Shown here: positions 18,134 through 28,026 of the stretch, one piece after another
Position numbering within the stretch: position 1 is the stretch's first letter
Layout of the letters: each line of letters opens with the position of its first letter
DNA from: Echinicola strongylocentroti
GTDB lineage: Bacteria; Bacteroidota; Bacteroidia; Cytophagales; Cyclobacteriaceae
DNA length: 64,000 nt
Direction: 5' to 3'
Assembly: GCF_003260975.1 (NCBI RefSeq)
Contig: NZ_CP030041.1
Location: 3,271,001 to 3,335,000 of the forward strand
Program-made: the position numbers and the translations under genes
The notes under the pieces: generated by a model
Told to the model about the DNA's origin: nothing
Seen by the model: the letters and a program-made list of their open reading frames with translations, nothing else
Databases searched by the model: none

Positions 18134-18727
18134 TTATACCGCCTCTCCTTCAGTGTAAAAATAATAGGAAATCACTGCTTCCAGGGCTTTTTTGATAGCT
18201 AAATTGATCGGGTATTGCTGACCTGCCAAATGAAAATCTATGCCGTACAACCGGGTGTAATAATCAGTACTTCCCGGCACCTCCAAGTCCTCACGAATGG
18301 CCGTGCTCACTGCCTCATATTGCTCCTTCCGGTGTTCTTTGATCAGCTTGCACGTAACCAATTCCTTTAGTCCCTCTCTGTTACGTCTGGCCGAGCTGCC
18401 AAAAAGGCGGCAGATCAGGCCACGTTGGGAGTAGTGGCTGCATAGTCCGGAGGTACCTTCAGCAGACAGATGGTTCAAGAGGATGCAAAAGCTGTCCTCT
18501 GTGGCCAGCTCAAGTTTATCAAGGGTGGCATCAGCATTTCCAGCATGATATAGTTCAAATGCCAAAGGCAAAAACTCAAGTGCCGTTGCGGGCACTTTTG
18601 GGTTGGCACAGCATTTCGAACAACCTTGAAGGCAATTCAACTGGCCTTGACTGATAAATTGACGTGTGGCTATCTCTAAGTCAGTGAAAAGTTCATTGAC
18701 AGCAAGGCATTTTTCTAACAGATCCAT
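18134..18727 (-). CDS. YkgJ-type cysteine cluster protein
   Basis: 197 residues. The N-terminal region has the CSKCCANPKVPAT motif (CxxCC), followed by further cysteines in CSHYSQRGLICRLFG, typical of the YkgJ/CxxCxxCC family of putative zinc- or iron-chelating proteins. The frame is open to 18877, but residues before MDLLEKCLAVNEL are not conserved in character and ATG 18727 gives the usual length. Function of the family is not established. Monocistronic. Confidence 0.7.
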   Translation of the reverse strand: MDLLEKCLAVNELFTDLEIATRQFISQGQLNCLQGCSKCCANPKVPATALEFLPLAFELYHAGNADATLDKLELATEDSFCILLNHLSAEGTSGLCSHYSQRGLICRLFGSSARRNREGLKELVTCKLIKEHRKEQYEAVSTAIREDLEVPGSTDYYTRLYGIDFHLAGQQYPINLAIKKALEAVISYYFYTEGEAV

Positions 18728-19036
18728 AGATGAACATAAAAGCGTACGAAAGTACATGAATGGCAGAGAATTTGCAACTATCGACACATCTAACGCATCA
18801 GGAACAGGGTGTTTTTTTCCACAAAAAGTATCCAAAACCCTCCAATAAGGACAGAAGGAACTAGCTGAACTCATCACGCTGTGAATGAGTTAATTATAAG
18901 TGATCAAGAAAATTGAAAGCAATGATAATGCGTCGGCCATTTTCTATTTATCATCAAAAAAGTTAAATTTAGTACATGAAAGTAACCACTTTTAGTAATA
19001 ATAAACGTATTGGATTTTTAAAATCATCAGAAGAAT

Positions 19037-19768
19037 ATGAGTGAAGAAGCAGAGAAAAACAACCTAGAAGAAGAAAGAATCAGAAAGGCTTTCAAAGAGA
19101 AAGACTGGAGTGAAATCAAAAGTGCCAACTCTTGGGTGATCTTCAAGGTAATGTCGGAGTTTGTAGAGGGCTTTGAGAAGCTGGCAAAGATTGGGCCCTG
19201 TGTTTCCATTTTTGGTTCGGCACGCACCCCGCAGGACAACAAATACTATAAAATCGCTGAAGAGATCGCTGCCAAGCTGGTTAGACATGGCTATGGTGTC
19301 ATCACTGGCGGCGGCCCGGGCATTATGGAAGCGGGTAACAAAGGCGCCCACGCCGAAAAAGGAAAATCTGTAGGGCTAAATATCCACCTGCCTTTCGAGC
19401 AATTCAACAATATGTACATCGATCAGGACAAATTGATCACGTTTGATTACTTCTTTGTCCGCAAGGTGATGTTTGTAAAATACGCCCAAGGATTTATCGT
19501 GTTGCCGGGTGGATTTGGCACCATGGACGAGTTATTTGAAGCGTTGACATTGGTACAGACCAAGAAGACAGGGAAATTTCCCATCATCCTCGTAGGAAAG
19601 GAATTTTGGGAAGGACTGATCGATTGGATAAAAACAATAATGCTCGAACGACATATCAACATCAGCCCAGAAGACATGGAGCTGTTCTCAGTAGTGGACA
19701 CTGCTACCGAAGCAGTCGAGGCGATTGATGAATTCTACAACAAATATTTACTGTCTCCAAATTTCTAG
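19037..19768 (+). CDS. LOG-family (TIGR00730) Rossmann-fold protein
   Basis: 243 residues. The LOG signature pair is present: GGGPGIMEAGNKGA and LPGGFGTMDELFEAL, preceded by SIFGSARTP. Members cleave cytokinin or AMP-type nucleoside monophosphates (5'-monophosphate phosphoribohydrolase) or act as nucleotide 5'-monophosphate nucleosidases; which of these applies cannot be read from sequence. The N-terminal 40 residues are a charged extension. The gene is followed after three bases by the lytic transglycosylase, so the two are probably cotranscribed. Confidence 0.85.
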   Translation: MSEEAEKNNLEEERIRKAFKEKDWSEIKSANSWVIFKVMSEFVEGFEKLAKIGPCVSIFGSARTPQDNKYYKIAEEIAAKLVRHGYGVITGGGPGIMEAGNKGAHAEKGKSVGLNIHLPFEQFNNMYIDQDKLITFDYFFVRKVMFVKYAQGFIVLPGGFGTMDELFEALTLVQTKKTGKFPIILVGKEFWEGLIDWIKTIMLERHINISPEDMELFSVVDTATEAVEAIDEFYNKYLLSPNF

Positions 19769-19771
19769 TCT

Positions 19772-20722
19772 GTGAAAAATACCCATGCATATATCCTGTA
19801 CGGTCTGGTGGCCGTACTTTTTATTTTAGTCCTATACTATCGCAATTCTCCCGAAGCCACTTCATCAGGACAACGAACCGGAAAACCCTATACGAGTCCC
19901 CTAACTTCCCGTGACAAGGGCGGAGAGACTTCACCAAGGGTAAAACTGCTTGACCTGCCAGAGAAGATGGAGTTTGCGGGGGAGCCTGTACCATTAGGAA
20001 AAATGGACATCAAGGAGCGGTTTGAACGAGAGATGTACGTGAACGCCTTCTGGGAGTCCAATATGCTGCTGATGATGAAGCGATCGGCAAAGTACCTTCC
20101 CACCATTGAAAAAATCCTGGCAGAGTATAACATTCCAGAGGATTTTAAATACGTCGCCCTGATCGAATCCGGACTGCAAAATGTCGTCTCTCCAGCAGGA
20201 GCACGTGGATTTTGGCAGTTTATGGAAGGCACCGCAAAGGACTTTGGACTGGAAGTCACCCGAGAAGTGGATGAACGGTACGATTTTGAAAAAGCCACTC
20301 ATGCTGCCTGCAAATACTTACAGCAATCCTACGCAAAATTCGGCAAATGGACCAGTGTAGCCGCCAGCTACAATATAGGGCAAACGGGGCTTAGGCGAAG
20401 AATGAATGATCAGCAACAGCCAGATTACTATGAATTGCTGCTCAATGAAGAAACAGGACGGTACATGTTCAGAATACTGGCGTTTAAAGAAATCTTCGAA
20501 CATCCTGAAAAGTACGGCTTTGTACTCGATGAAAAAGACTATTACCACATGCCCACACTGAAGACGCTCGTGATAAAAAGTTCTGTGAAAGACCTTGCCG
20601 AGTGGGCCATAAAAAACGGCACCAACTATAAGCAACTTAAGATCTACAATCCTTGGCTACGCACCCCGAAGCTGACCGTCAGACGTGACCGGGAATACAA
20701 AATCAAATTACCTGCTGACTGA
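19772..20722 (+). CDS. Lytic transglycosylase (SLT/MltD-like)
   Basis: 316 residues starting at GTG 19772, three bases after the LOG gene stop. An N-terminal signal anchor (YGLVAVLFILVLYY) is followed by the SLT domain (about 105-230) with catalytic Glu in ALIESGLQNVVSPAGARGFWQFM and the downstream AASYNIGQTGLRRRM. The C-terminal 60 residues (KTLVIKSSVKDLAEWAIKNGTNYKQLKIYNPWL) look like a single LysM-related domain. It cleaves peptidoglycan glycan strands to 1,6-anhydromuramic ends. Shorter than MltD, which has more LysM repeats. Confidence 0.82.
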   Translation: MKNTHAYILYGLVAVLFILVLYYRNSPEATSSGQRTGKPYTSPLTSRDKGGETSPRVKLLDLPEKMEFAGEPVPLGKMDIKERFEREMYVNAFWESNMLLMMKRSAKYLPTIEKILAEYNIPEDFKYVALIESGLQNVVSPAGARGFWQFMEGTAKDFGLEVTREVDERYDFEKATHAACKYLQQSYAKFGKWTSVAASYNIGQTGLRRRMNDQQQPDYYELLLNEETGRYMFRILAFKEIFEHPEKYGFVLDEKDYYHMPTLKTLVIKSSVKDLAEWAIKNGTNYKQLKIYNPWLRTPKLTVRRDREYKIKLPAD

Positions 20723-20793
20723 CAGCGGGCCACTATACCCACTAGAAAATCTATAGTTTTTGCCCAAAGCCTATGCTGCTGTAATCAGGGTAC

Positions 20794-20882
20794 CAGGATA
20801 TCGAAAAAAGTAAGGTAAAGTAGCTAACTTATTATGCAACCACATTAGGTACATAGGGCACAATAGGGGAGACCCCGTAAGC
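20794..20882 (+). repeat. Copy of the ACCCGG-family core repeat (ends decayed)
   Basis: Contains GGATATCGAAAAAAGTAAGG, AGCTAACTTATTA, CAACCACATTAGGTACATAG and GGCACAATAGGG, matching the interiors at 3000-3070, 48861-48965 and 53673-53960. No coding content. This copy gives the uninterrupted sequence at the site where the 53.7-kb copy has been invaded. Confidence 0.5.
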
Positions 20883-20940
20883 AATATCTCCTATTTAATG
20901 AGGTCTTTACACCAGCAGCTTATGCTGGCGGCTATGATTT

Positions 20941-21031
20941 GCCGCTAGGTAGAGAAGAATGACGAAGTAATCTCGGCTCTAAAGAAAAGATGGCTTCACT
21001 CCGCTGTCGCTGCGTTCCCAATGACGCAATG
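20941..21031. repeat. Palindromic intergenic repeat ('CGTCATTGCGA' family)
   Basis: GCCGCTAGGTAGAGAAGAATGACG, AAAGATGGCTTCACTCCGC and CCAATGACGC match the element at 7296-7432 almost base for base in order. With the previous repeat it accounts for most of the 403-base gap between the transglycosylase and AsmA-like genes; a small hairpin CCAGCA/TGCTGG lies at 20912-20927. Confidence 0.5.
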
Positions 21032-21125
21032 ATAGGGATTTTATTACCAAATTTAGGTTATCTCTAAGAGATCAAACTATACAGGCATTTTTTAGTTATA
21101 TTAACCATAATATTCAAAATGAATT

Positions 21126-22805
21126 ATGAAAAACAAAAAGTTGGTAATTTTTTTAGGGACTTTGGTGCTCTTGATCATTTTTGCGTTGGAGGGAGTTCCC
21201 TATTTGGTAAACGTTTATCTAAATGGCAATGCCGAAAGGATAGTCGGTGACTTGATCACAAGGACCAATGACTTTAGCGGTCACCGGGTAAAATTCGGCC
21301 ATATCAAGTTGGATTATGACTATCGGGGCACCTATCTGGAACTGGACTCCGTCGCCATATTCCCGGATGAAAACGTGGCCGACAAAAAAGTACAGATCAA
21401 CTTAGTAGCTGACAGGATTCTGTTATCAGGATTTATATGGAAAAGCCTATTACTGAACAACACCATCGTTCTGGACTCAGCTGAGTTGAGAGGTGTAAAT
21501 ATCCAGTCGCTATCCCAAGACCTTGATTCCCTCAAACAAAAGAAGCAAAAGGAAACTCAAAGAAAGAAAGGCAAGGATTACAAATCCATTCAGGTTGCCC
21601 ACATTGACATCAGTGACTTTGCCATAGAAAACAAGGATGTGGAGACCGACTCCGCAAGGTTAGAGCTAGATGGGTTAAACCTGGTGGCTACCAATTTCCA
21701 GCTGACCAACAAGGACCTCGCCCAGGCCGATGCACTTTTTTCCGTGGACGATATCGAGGGTAGCATAGCCCATGCCCAAGTCCACTTTAACGCCTACCGC
21801 AATGTCATTCATGCTCAGCAGATGAAGCTCAGCAAAGCAAAAAACAGCCTTAGCATAAAGCAGGTAAAGCTGGACAATAAATTGGACAAGTATGCTTATA
21901 CGCAGGATTTTGAAAAGGAAACGGATTGGATAGAACTGGTGCAAGGAAGCGTGGAGCTGGTCAATATGAATTATGATGCCTACTTCCGCAAAAGCCTGAT
22001 CGAGTCCGAAAAGTTATTGATCAAGGACATGGTCATAAATGTATTTCGGGACAAACGAAAGCCTGACGATACCCGAAAAAGACCCATGATGATAAACGAA
22101 ATCATCAAGAGCATCCCCAAAGACCTGCATGTAGACCTTATCCAATTGGACAATGGCTATGTGTCCTACGAAGAGCGTCCTGACAATGACGGGCCAAAAG
22201 CAGGAAAGATCTTTTTTGACCAGATCAATGCCAAAATCATGAACATCACCAATGTGCCCAAAATGCTTGAAATGCACAGCGAGCTCAACTTGAAAGCTAC
22301 TGCTAGGATAATGGGCAAGGGGAATGTCGACTTAAACGTCACCTATTTTCTACAAGACAGTACCGGAGGGTTTACCATGGATGGTACCGTTCGGGACTTG
22401 GAGCTCGCCGCAATCAACCCCATGCTCCGCCCAGCCACACAAGTGGCCGCACGAAGTGGCGTGATCGATGAAATGACCTTTGACATCAAGGGCAATGATA
22501 TCGATGGACATGGCCAACTGATCATGAAATACCATGATCTGGCCATTGATATTCGTGGAAAATCATACGGAAAAGGACAGAACATCCTACAAAAAATAGG
22601 TTCATTCCTTACCAATAAGCTCGTCATACGCTCTGAAAACCCTGACCAAAAAGGTGATTTGCACAAAGGGACCGTTTACTTCAAGCGAAACCAAAGCAAA
22701 TTTATTTTTAACTACTGGTGGAAGCTTGTGCTCAGTGGCATGCGCTCTACACTCACCGGAGAAGACGAGGATACGCTGCGAAAAAGGGGTGAAAAGGGTG
22801 ATTAG
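21126..22805 (+). CDS. AsmA/DUF748-like envelope protein
   Basis: 559 residues: one N-terminal transmembrane helix (LVIFLGTLVLLIIFALEGVPYLV) and a long beta-rich periplasmic part with repeated units such as LDSVAIFP, LDSAELRGVNI, LELDGLNLVATNFQL and GTVRDLELAAINPML, the style of AsmA, TamB and DUF748 proteins that bridge inner and outer membrane and are implicated in lipid transport. A Lys/Gln-rich stretch (KQKKQKETQRKKGK) sits near residue 140. The last 60 residues (KGTVYFKRNQSKFIFNYWWKLVLSGMRSTL) resemble the C-terminal part of DUF748 proteins. Monocistronic. Confidence 0.6.
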   Translation: MKNKKLVIFLGTLVLLIIFALEGVPYLVNVYLNGNAERIVGDLITRTNDFSGHRVKFGHIKLDYDYRGTYLELDSVAIFPDENVADKKVQINLVADRILLSGFIWKSLLLNNTIVLDSAELRGVNIQSLSQDLDSLKQKKQKETQRKKGKDYKSIQVAHIDISDFAIENKDVETDSARLELDGLNLVATNFQLTNKDLAQADALFSVDDIEGSIAHAQVHFNAYRNVIHAQQMKLSKAKNSLSIKQVKLDNKLDKYAYTQDFEKETDWIELVQGSVELVNMNYDAYFRKSLIESEKLLIKDMVINVFRDKRKPDDTRKRPMMINEIIKSIPKDLHVDLIQLDNGYVSYEERPDNDGPKAGKIFFDQINAKIMNITNVPKMLEMHSELNLKATARIMGKGNVDLNVTYFLQDSTGGFTMDGTVRDLELAAINPMLRPATQVAARSGVIDEMTFDIKGNDIDGHGQLIMKYHDLAIDIRGKSYGKGQNILQKIGSFLTNKLVIRSENPDQKGDLHKGTVYFKRNQSKFIFNYWWKLVLSGMRSTLTGEDEDTLRKRGEKGD

Positions 22806-22996
22806 CCCACCGATAAAGTGGCCCCAAAGACCTTTTCCAAAAGCGTCTTTCAGCCCACAATAGATAGGCTAATGTATATTTTTGGTTTAATCAAACTAAT
22901 CCATTTCAAAAACGGTTGTAGAAGACAGTAAGGGTATTCCGTGAATAATCCATATTTTTGTGAAATTGTAAACGTAATCAAAGGTCCGATCCCTTC

Positions 22997-25836
22997 ATGT
23001 CGAAAACAGTAGCAGTAGTAGAAGAAAAAATAGAGATATACGGTGCGCGAGAGCACAATCTCAAAAATATAGACTTATCGATCCCGAGAAATAAACTGGT
23101 GGTCATCACCGGCCTCAGTGGAAGCGGCAAGAGTTCGTTGGCATTTGACACCATCTATGCCGAAGGACAACGCCGTTATATGGAGAGTTTTTCTGCCTAT
23201 GCCAGGTCTTTCCTTGGTGGAATGGAGCGGCCTGATGTAGACAAGATCAACGGACTTTCCCCGGTCATTTCGATAGAACAAAAAACCACGAGCAAAAATC
23301 CCCGATCTACAGTAGGCACCGTTACGGAGATTTATGACTTTATGCGTTTGCTGTATGCCCGGTCCGGGGAAGCTTACAGTTACCTTTCGGGCAAAAAAAT
23401 GATCCGCCAAACAGAAGACCAGATCATTGACCAACTATTGACGCATTTTGCTGGAAAAAAACTTTATATCCTGGCACCAGTGGTAAAAGGCCGAAAAGGA
23501 CATTACAGAGAGCTCTTCGAGCAAATCCGAAAAATGGGTTTTTCAAAAGTCCGTGTAGATGGCGTGGTGATGGAAATGGTGCCCAAAATGCAAGTGGACC
23601 GCTATAAAATCCACGATATCGAAATCGTCGTGGACAGGATCTTTGCCGAAGAAGAAGACCGATACCGCATTACCCAATCCCTGAAAACAGCATTACAACA
23701 CGGAAAAGGGATCATCATGCTGCGTGATGAAGAGGGTGAGATCCATCACTTCTCAAAATACCTAATGGACCCTACCACTGGGCTCTCCTATGATGAACCA
23801 GCTCCCAATACATTTTCCTTTAACAGTCCCTATGGAGCTTGCCCGACCTGCAAAGGCATTGGCATCATCGAAGAGATCACTAAAGAAAACATCATTCCCG
23901 ACCCCAGTCTGAGCATCTCCAGGGGAGGGATTGTGCCCATTGGCGAGTATCGTGACATCTGGATATTTAAGAAAATAGATGCTATTCTAAAGCGTCACCA
24001 AGCCAGCCTTTCCACTCCTATCAAGGACTTAAAAGAAGAGGTCCTGGATGTACTCCTATATGGTGACAAAGCTGCCGTAGAAGTAGATTCGGTCAAGTAC
24101 CCTGGCACCAAATGGAGCACCACCTTTGAGGGTATCGTCAACTTCCTGCAAAAACAGCAGGAAGGGGGATCAGAAAAAATCCAAAAATGGGTCAGCGACT
24201 TCACCACCAACAGGGAATGCCCTGACTGTAATGGCTACCGACTGAAAAAAGAAGCCTTGCACTTTATGATTGCCGGTAAGCATATCGGTGAGCTTTCCAT
24301 GATGGACATTCAGCAGCTGGGCCATTGGTTTGACCAAATCGACGATAAGCTCACCGAAAAGCAAAAAATCATTGGCGAGGAAGTACTTAAGGAGATTCGA
24401 AAACGAATCGGCTTTCTCTTGGACATTGGGCTGGATTACTTATCCCTGAACAGGCCTCTTCGTACCCTTTCGGGGGAGAAGCCCAGCGTATCCGACTAGC
24501 TACGCAAATAGGCACACAGCTAGTGGGAGTGCTCTACATTTTGGACGAACCCAGTATCGGCCTTCACCAACGAGACAATGTCAAACTCATCAAAGCCCTC
24601 CAAGATCTTAGAGACTTGGGCAATTCCGTTCTCGTCGTGGAGCATGATAAAGACATGATGCTGGATGCGGACTTTGTAGTGGACATAGGCCCAGGAGCGG
24701 GACGACATGGAGGACATATCGTGGCCCAAGGTACTCCAAAAGAAATGCTAGCGCAAAATAGCCTTACGGCCAAATACCTGAACGGGATGGAAGAAATTGC
24801 CGTTCCCGACACCAGAAGAACAGGAAGTGGCAAGCTTCTGAAGCTCCACCAAGCGAGCGGCCACAACTTGAAAAATGTAGATTTGGAACTGCCTCTGGGA
24901 AGCATGATCTGCGTAACCGGTGTCTCCGGAAGTGGCAAAAGCTCCCTGATCCATGAAACATTATTCCCGCTGCTCAACCAGCATTTTTACCGATCCAGAA
25001 AGAGCCCATTACCCTATGGCAGTATAGAAGGGCTGGAGCACCTTGATAAGGTGATCGAAGTGGACCAGTCCCCCATCGGAAGGACGCCACGGTCAAATCC
25101 CGCGACCTACACCGGGGTATTTACCGATATCCGAGCCTTGTTCACAGAACTGCCCGAAGCAAAAATCCGTGGCTACAAGCCCGGCAGGTTCAGCTTTAAT
25201 GTCAAAGGTGGACGATGTGAAGATTGTGAAGGGGCGGGCATGAAGCTGATCGAAATGGACTTCCTACCGGATGTTCACATTCCTTGCGAAACCTGCAAAG
25301 GGAAGCGCTACAACAGGGAAACACTGGAAGTGAGATTTAAAGGAAAGTCCATCTCTGATGTGCTCGACATGACGGTAGAGCAAGCAGTGGAGTTTTTTGA
25401 AAACCAACCTAAAATCCTCCGGAAAATCAAAACCTTAAACGATGTAGGGCTAGGTTATATAACACTGGGGCAGCATGCCACTACCCTCTCCGGAGGCGAA
25501 GCCCAGCGTGTAAAACTCGCTACAGAGCTCTCCAAAAAAGACACAGGAAAAACCTTCTATATCCTTGATGAACCCACCACAGGATTGCACTTTAAGGATA
25601 TAGAACACCTGCTGGAGGTACTTAATAGGTTAGTGGACAAGGGCAACACCGTGCTCATCATCGAGCATAACCTGGATGTGATCAAAGTCGCCGATCATAT
25701 CATCGACTTAGGCCCAGAAGGAGGCAACAAGGGCGGTCAAATCCTAACACAAGGAACACCAGAAGCTGTCGCCCAGCATCCGTCCAGTTACACGGCCAAG
25801 TTCTTGCAGCTGGAGTTATCATCAAGTAATTCGTAG
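22997..25836 (+). pseudogene. uvrA: Excinuclease ABC subunit A, frameshifted
   Basis: UvrA, the damage-recognition ATPase of nucleotide excision repair, about 946 residues when joined. The first frame (22997-24499) has Walker A GLSGSGKSS, zinc-module cysteines CPTCKG and CPDCNG, and ends ...[16 protein letters not shown]. The second (24523-25836) resumes with [18 protein letters not shown] and contains the second Walker [26 protein letters not shown] and [12 protein letters not shown]. The ABC signature of the first half should read [21 protein letters not shown]; inserting one G in the five-G run at 24472-24476 restores it exactly. All other features are intact, so a base-call error is likely. 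Confidence 0.9.
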
Positions 25837-25896
25837 GTTGATCGCATTGCCCTCGTGACGCCATTGCTGCGACTCCCGTTCCCTCTCGTTCCCTTC

Positions 25897-25924
25897 CGTT
25901 CCCTGAGCGGAGCCGAAGGGAACG
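25897..25924. repeat. Hairpin repeat, CCCTGAGCGGAGCCGAAGGG type
   Basis: CGTTCCCT and AGGGAACG flank GAGCGGAGCCGA, giving a perfect outer stem. The same core, with one base changed (CCCTGAGCGTAGCCGAAGGG), occurs at 32465-32484. It may also serve as a terminator downstream of uvrA, though no T-run follows. Additional CGTTCCC/GGGAACG copies lie on either side (25878-25890 and 25943-25950). Confidence 0.5.
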
Positions 25925-26042
25925 ATGATCACAAGCACCGGAAGGGAACGGAGTGGATGGGGGGATACTACATTGGATAAGCCCTTTCAGCAAAGGCTGC
26001 TTCCATTAGTAAAAAATCACTCCCTACATTCTAAGACTTCCT

Positions 26043-26050
26043 TATATTTG
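26043..26050 (+). promoter_or_regulatory. Possible -7 box of the sensor kinase gene (leaderless)
   Basis: TATATTTG is a perfect match to TAnnTTTG and ends only seven bases before the ATG at 26058. If used, transcription would start at or near the start codon. No clear -33 TTG lies at the right distance. Confidence 0.35.
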
Positions 26051-26057
26051 AGGTAGA

Positions 26058-27110
26058 ATGGATAGGAGCAGATTATATTGGATATTTCAGATTTTTGGAT
26101 GGTCGGCATTTGCAGTGATCAACCTGTTTTTTGTCTCACTGATACGGGGCATTACCTCCGTACAGATAGGCGCATACCTGTCCTTGGGTGCTTTTTACTT
26201 TGTGTCCACTCATTACTTTCGACATATTATCAAAAGTCAAGTCTGGTTCAACTTCAACCTTTCCAAGCTGTTGATCAATGCATTTTTGGCCCTGTTGGTT
26301 TTGAGCTTCGCCAATGTCATCGCCACGGTATTGATCAACTGGATTTTTGGCATATTAAGGGCGCAGGAAGATTTGAAGCCCATTGTACTGTTGGTAAATA
26401 TGTTCATAAGCTTCCTTTATTATGCCCTGTGGGCAATGATGTACTTTCTTTATCATTTTCTCGAAAACTACAATACCACCCTAAAGTACCAAGCCAAGAT
26501 CAATGAAGTCAAGCTGAATCAACTAAGAAACCAGCTGAACCCGCATTTTATATTCAATGCGCTGAACAGCGTAAGGGCCTTGGTGGATGAAAACCCACCT
26601 AAATCCAAAGAGGCGATCACCCAGCTCAGCAATATCCTTCGTTACTCCCTGATCATGGACAAAAAACGCACAATAGACTTTAGTGACGAAATCAAAATCG
26701 TGCGGGACTATCTTGACCTGGAAAGCATCCGATTTGAAGAACGACTGGAGGTATCCTATGATATTGAAAAAAAAGCTTACCACTACAAAATCCCACCTAT
26801 GATGCTTCAGACCATTGTAGAAAACGCCATCAAGCATGGGATTTCTAACCTGATGCGTGGTGGCTTGATTCATATAAAATGTTCTGTTGGGCTGGCCGAC
26901 GACCTCTATATTTCAGTAAAAAACAGTGGACAGTTAAAAAATACCACAAACCGCAGAGAAAATGATGGCAGTGGCCATGGCATTTCCAATACTATCCAAC
27001 GATTAAAATTAATCTATGGCAGCAAAGCCTACTTCAAAATGAGGAATTTTGATAGTGAGTTTGTGGTCACAGAAATTAAAATTCCAAAACAAAGTACTAA
27101 ATTGGACTAA
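26058..27110 (+). CDS. LytS-type sensor histidine kinase
   Basis: 350 residues. Four transmembrane helices occupy about residues 10-30, 38-55, 72-98 and 107-133; a short linker leads to the His_kinase domain (PF06580) with the phosphoacceptor His163 in RNQLNPHFIFNALNSV and the N-box IVENAIKHG (Asn256) of the ATPase domain. There is no extracellular sensing domain, so the signal is probably sensed in or at the membrane. It precedes its cognate LytTR regulator by 18 bases, forming a two-component operon. Confidence 0.9.
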   Translation: MDRSRLYWIFQIFGWSAFAVINLFFVSLIRGITSVQIGAYLSLGAFYFVSTHYFRHIIKSQVWFNFNLSKLLINAFLALLVLSFANVIATVLINWIFGILRAQEDLKPIVLLVNMFISFLYYALWAMMYFLYHFLENYNTTLKYQAKINEVKLNQLRNQLNPHFIFNALNSVRALVDENPPKSKEAITQLSNILRYSLIMDKKRTIDFSDEIKIVRDYLDLESIRFEERLEVSYDIEKKAYHYKIPPMMLQTIVENAIKHGISNLMRGGLIHIKCSVGLADDLYISVKNSGQLKNTTNRRENDGSGHGISNTIQRLKLIYGSKAYFKMRNFDSEFVVTEIKIPKQSTKLD

Positions 27111-27128
27111 CCTTAAAAATTCTATAGC

Positions 27129-27872
27129 ATGCGCGCACTAGTAATCGATGACGAAAGACTGGCAAGGAAAGAGCTGATCAGCCTATTATCCGCAATTGAG
27201 GATGTGGAAGTAATAGGAGAAGCAGTCAATGTAGATGATGCAAAGGAAAAGATAAGCAACCTCCATCCCGAGGTGATATTTTTGGACATCCAGATGCCCG
27301 AAAAAACAGGCTTTGATCTTTTGTCTGAGATGGAAGCTGTACCAGACGTAATATTTACCACTGCTTATGACGAGTTTGCACTAAAGGCATTCGAAGTAAA
27401 TGCCCTCGACTATCTTCTGAAGCCCATAGAGCCTGCCAGATTGTCTGAAGCAATAGAGAAGCTGAAAAATAAGTTGAAAAATAATGCAGTTTCTACCAAA
27501 GATGAGGAAAAAATTACGATAGAAGGAGATAAAAAGCTATCTTTGGATGATCAGGTTTTTGTAAAAGACGGTGATCGCTGCTGGTTTGTCAAGTTGGAAC
27601 ATGTTCGCTTGTTTGAATCCGATGGCAACTATATCAAAGTGTATTTCGGCAATAATAAACCCATGATCCACAAATCGCTGAATGCATTGGACGAACGCTT
27701 GGATGAAAAGTCTTTTTTCAGGGCCAGCAGAAAACACATAATCAATCTAAGCTGGGTAGAGGGAATAGAGCCTTGGTTTAATGGCGGACTGGTAGTGACC
27801 CTAAAAGGTGGTGACCGTATTGAAGTAAGCCGTCGCCAAGCCGCCAGATTTAAGGACATGATGAGTTTATAA
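27129..27872 (+). CDS. LytTR family response regulator
   Basis: 247 residues: receiver domain (1-115) with DDE acidic pocket, phosphoacceptor Asp53 in VIFLDIQMP and Lys in LKPIEP; then a LytTR DNA-binding domain (about 145-245; FVKDGDRCWFVKLEHVRLFESDGNYIKVYF, FFRASRKHIINLSWV). Partner of the upstream LytS-type kinase. Target genes are unknown. Confidence 0.92.
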   Translation: MRALVIDDERLARKELISLLSAIEDVEVIGEAVNVDDAKEKISNLHPEVIFLDIQMPEKTGFDLLSEMEAVPDVIFTTAYDEFALKAFEVNALDYLLKPIEPARLSEAIEKLKNKLKNNAVSTKDEEKITIEGDKKLSLDDQVFVKDGDRCWFVKLEHVRLFESDGNYIKVYFGNNKPMIHKSLNALDERLDEKSFFRASRKHIINLSWVEGIEPWFNGGLVVTLKGGDRIEVSRRQAARFKDMMSL

Positions 27873-28026
27873 AGAAAAAACGTTGTTTTTTAGTTGCTTT
27901 TCTGGATTAATATTCTCATTTTCAGTTAAAAAAAGTATAAAAGTTTATTAAACTATTGAATTCATTTATAAAAAGTATTCATATAAACCGTAAACTTCAC
28001 CAAATATAGACCAACCACACGATAAT

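Noticed and set aside
20723..21125. Small RNA or hidden gene in the 403-base gap
   Set aside because: The sequence is accounted for by two repeat copies and a short hairpin; no open frame with codon character was found.
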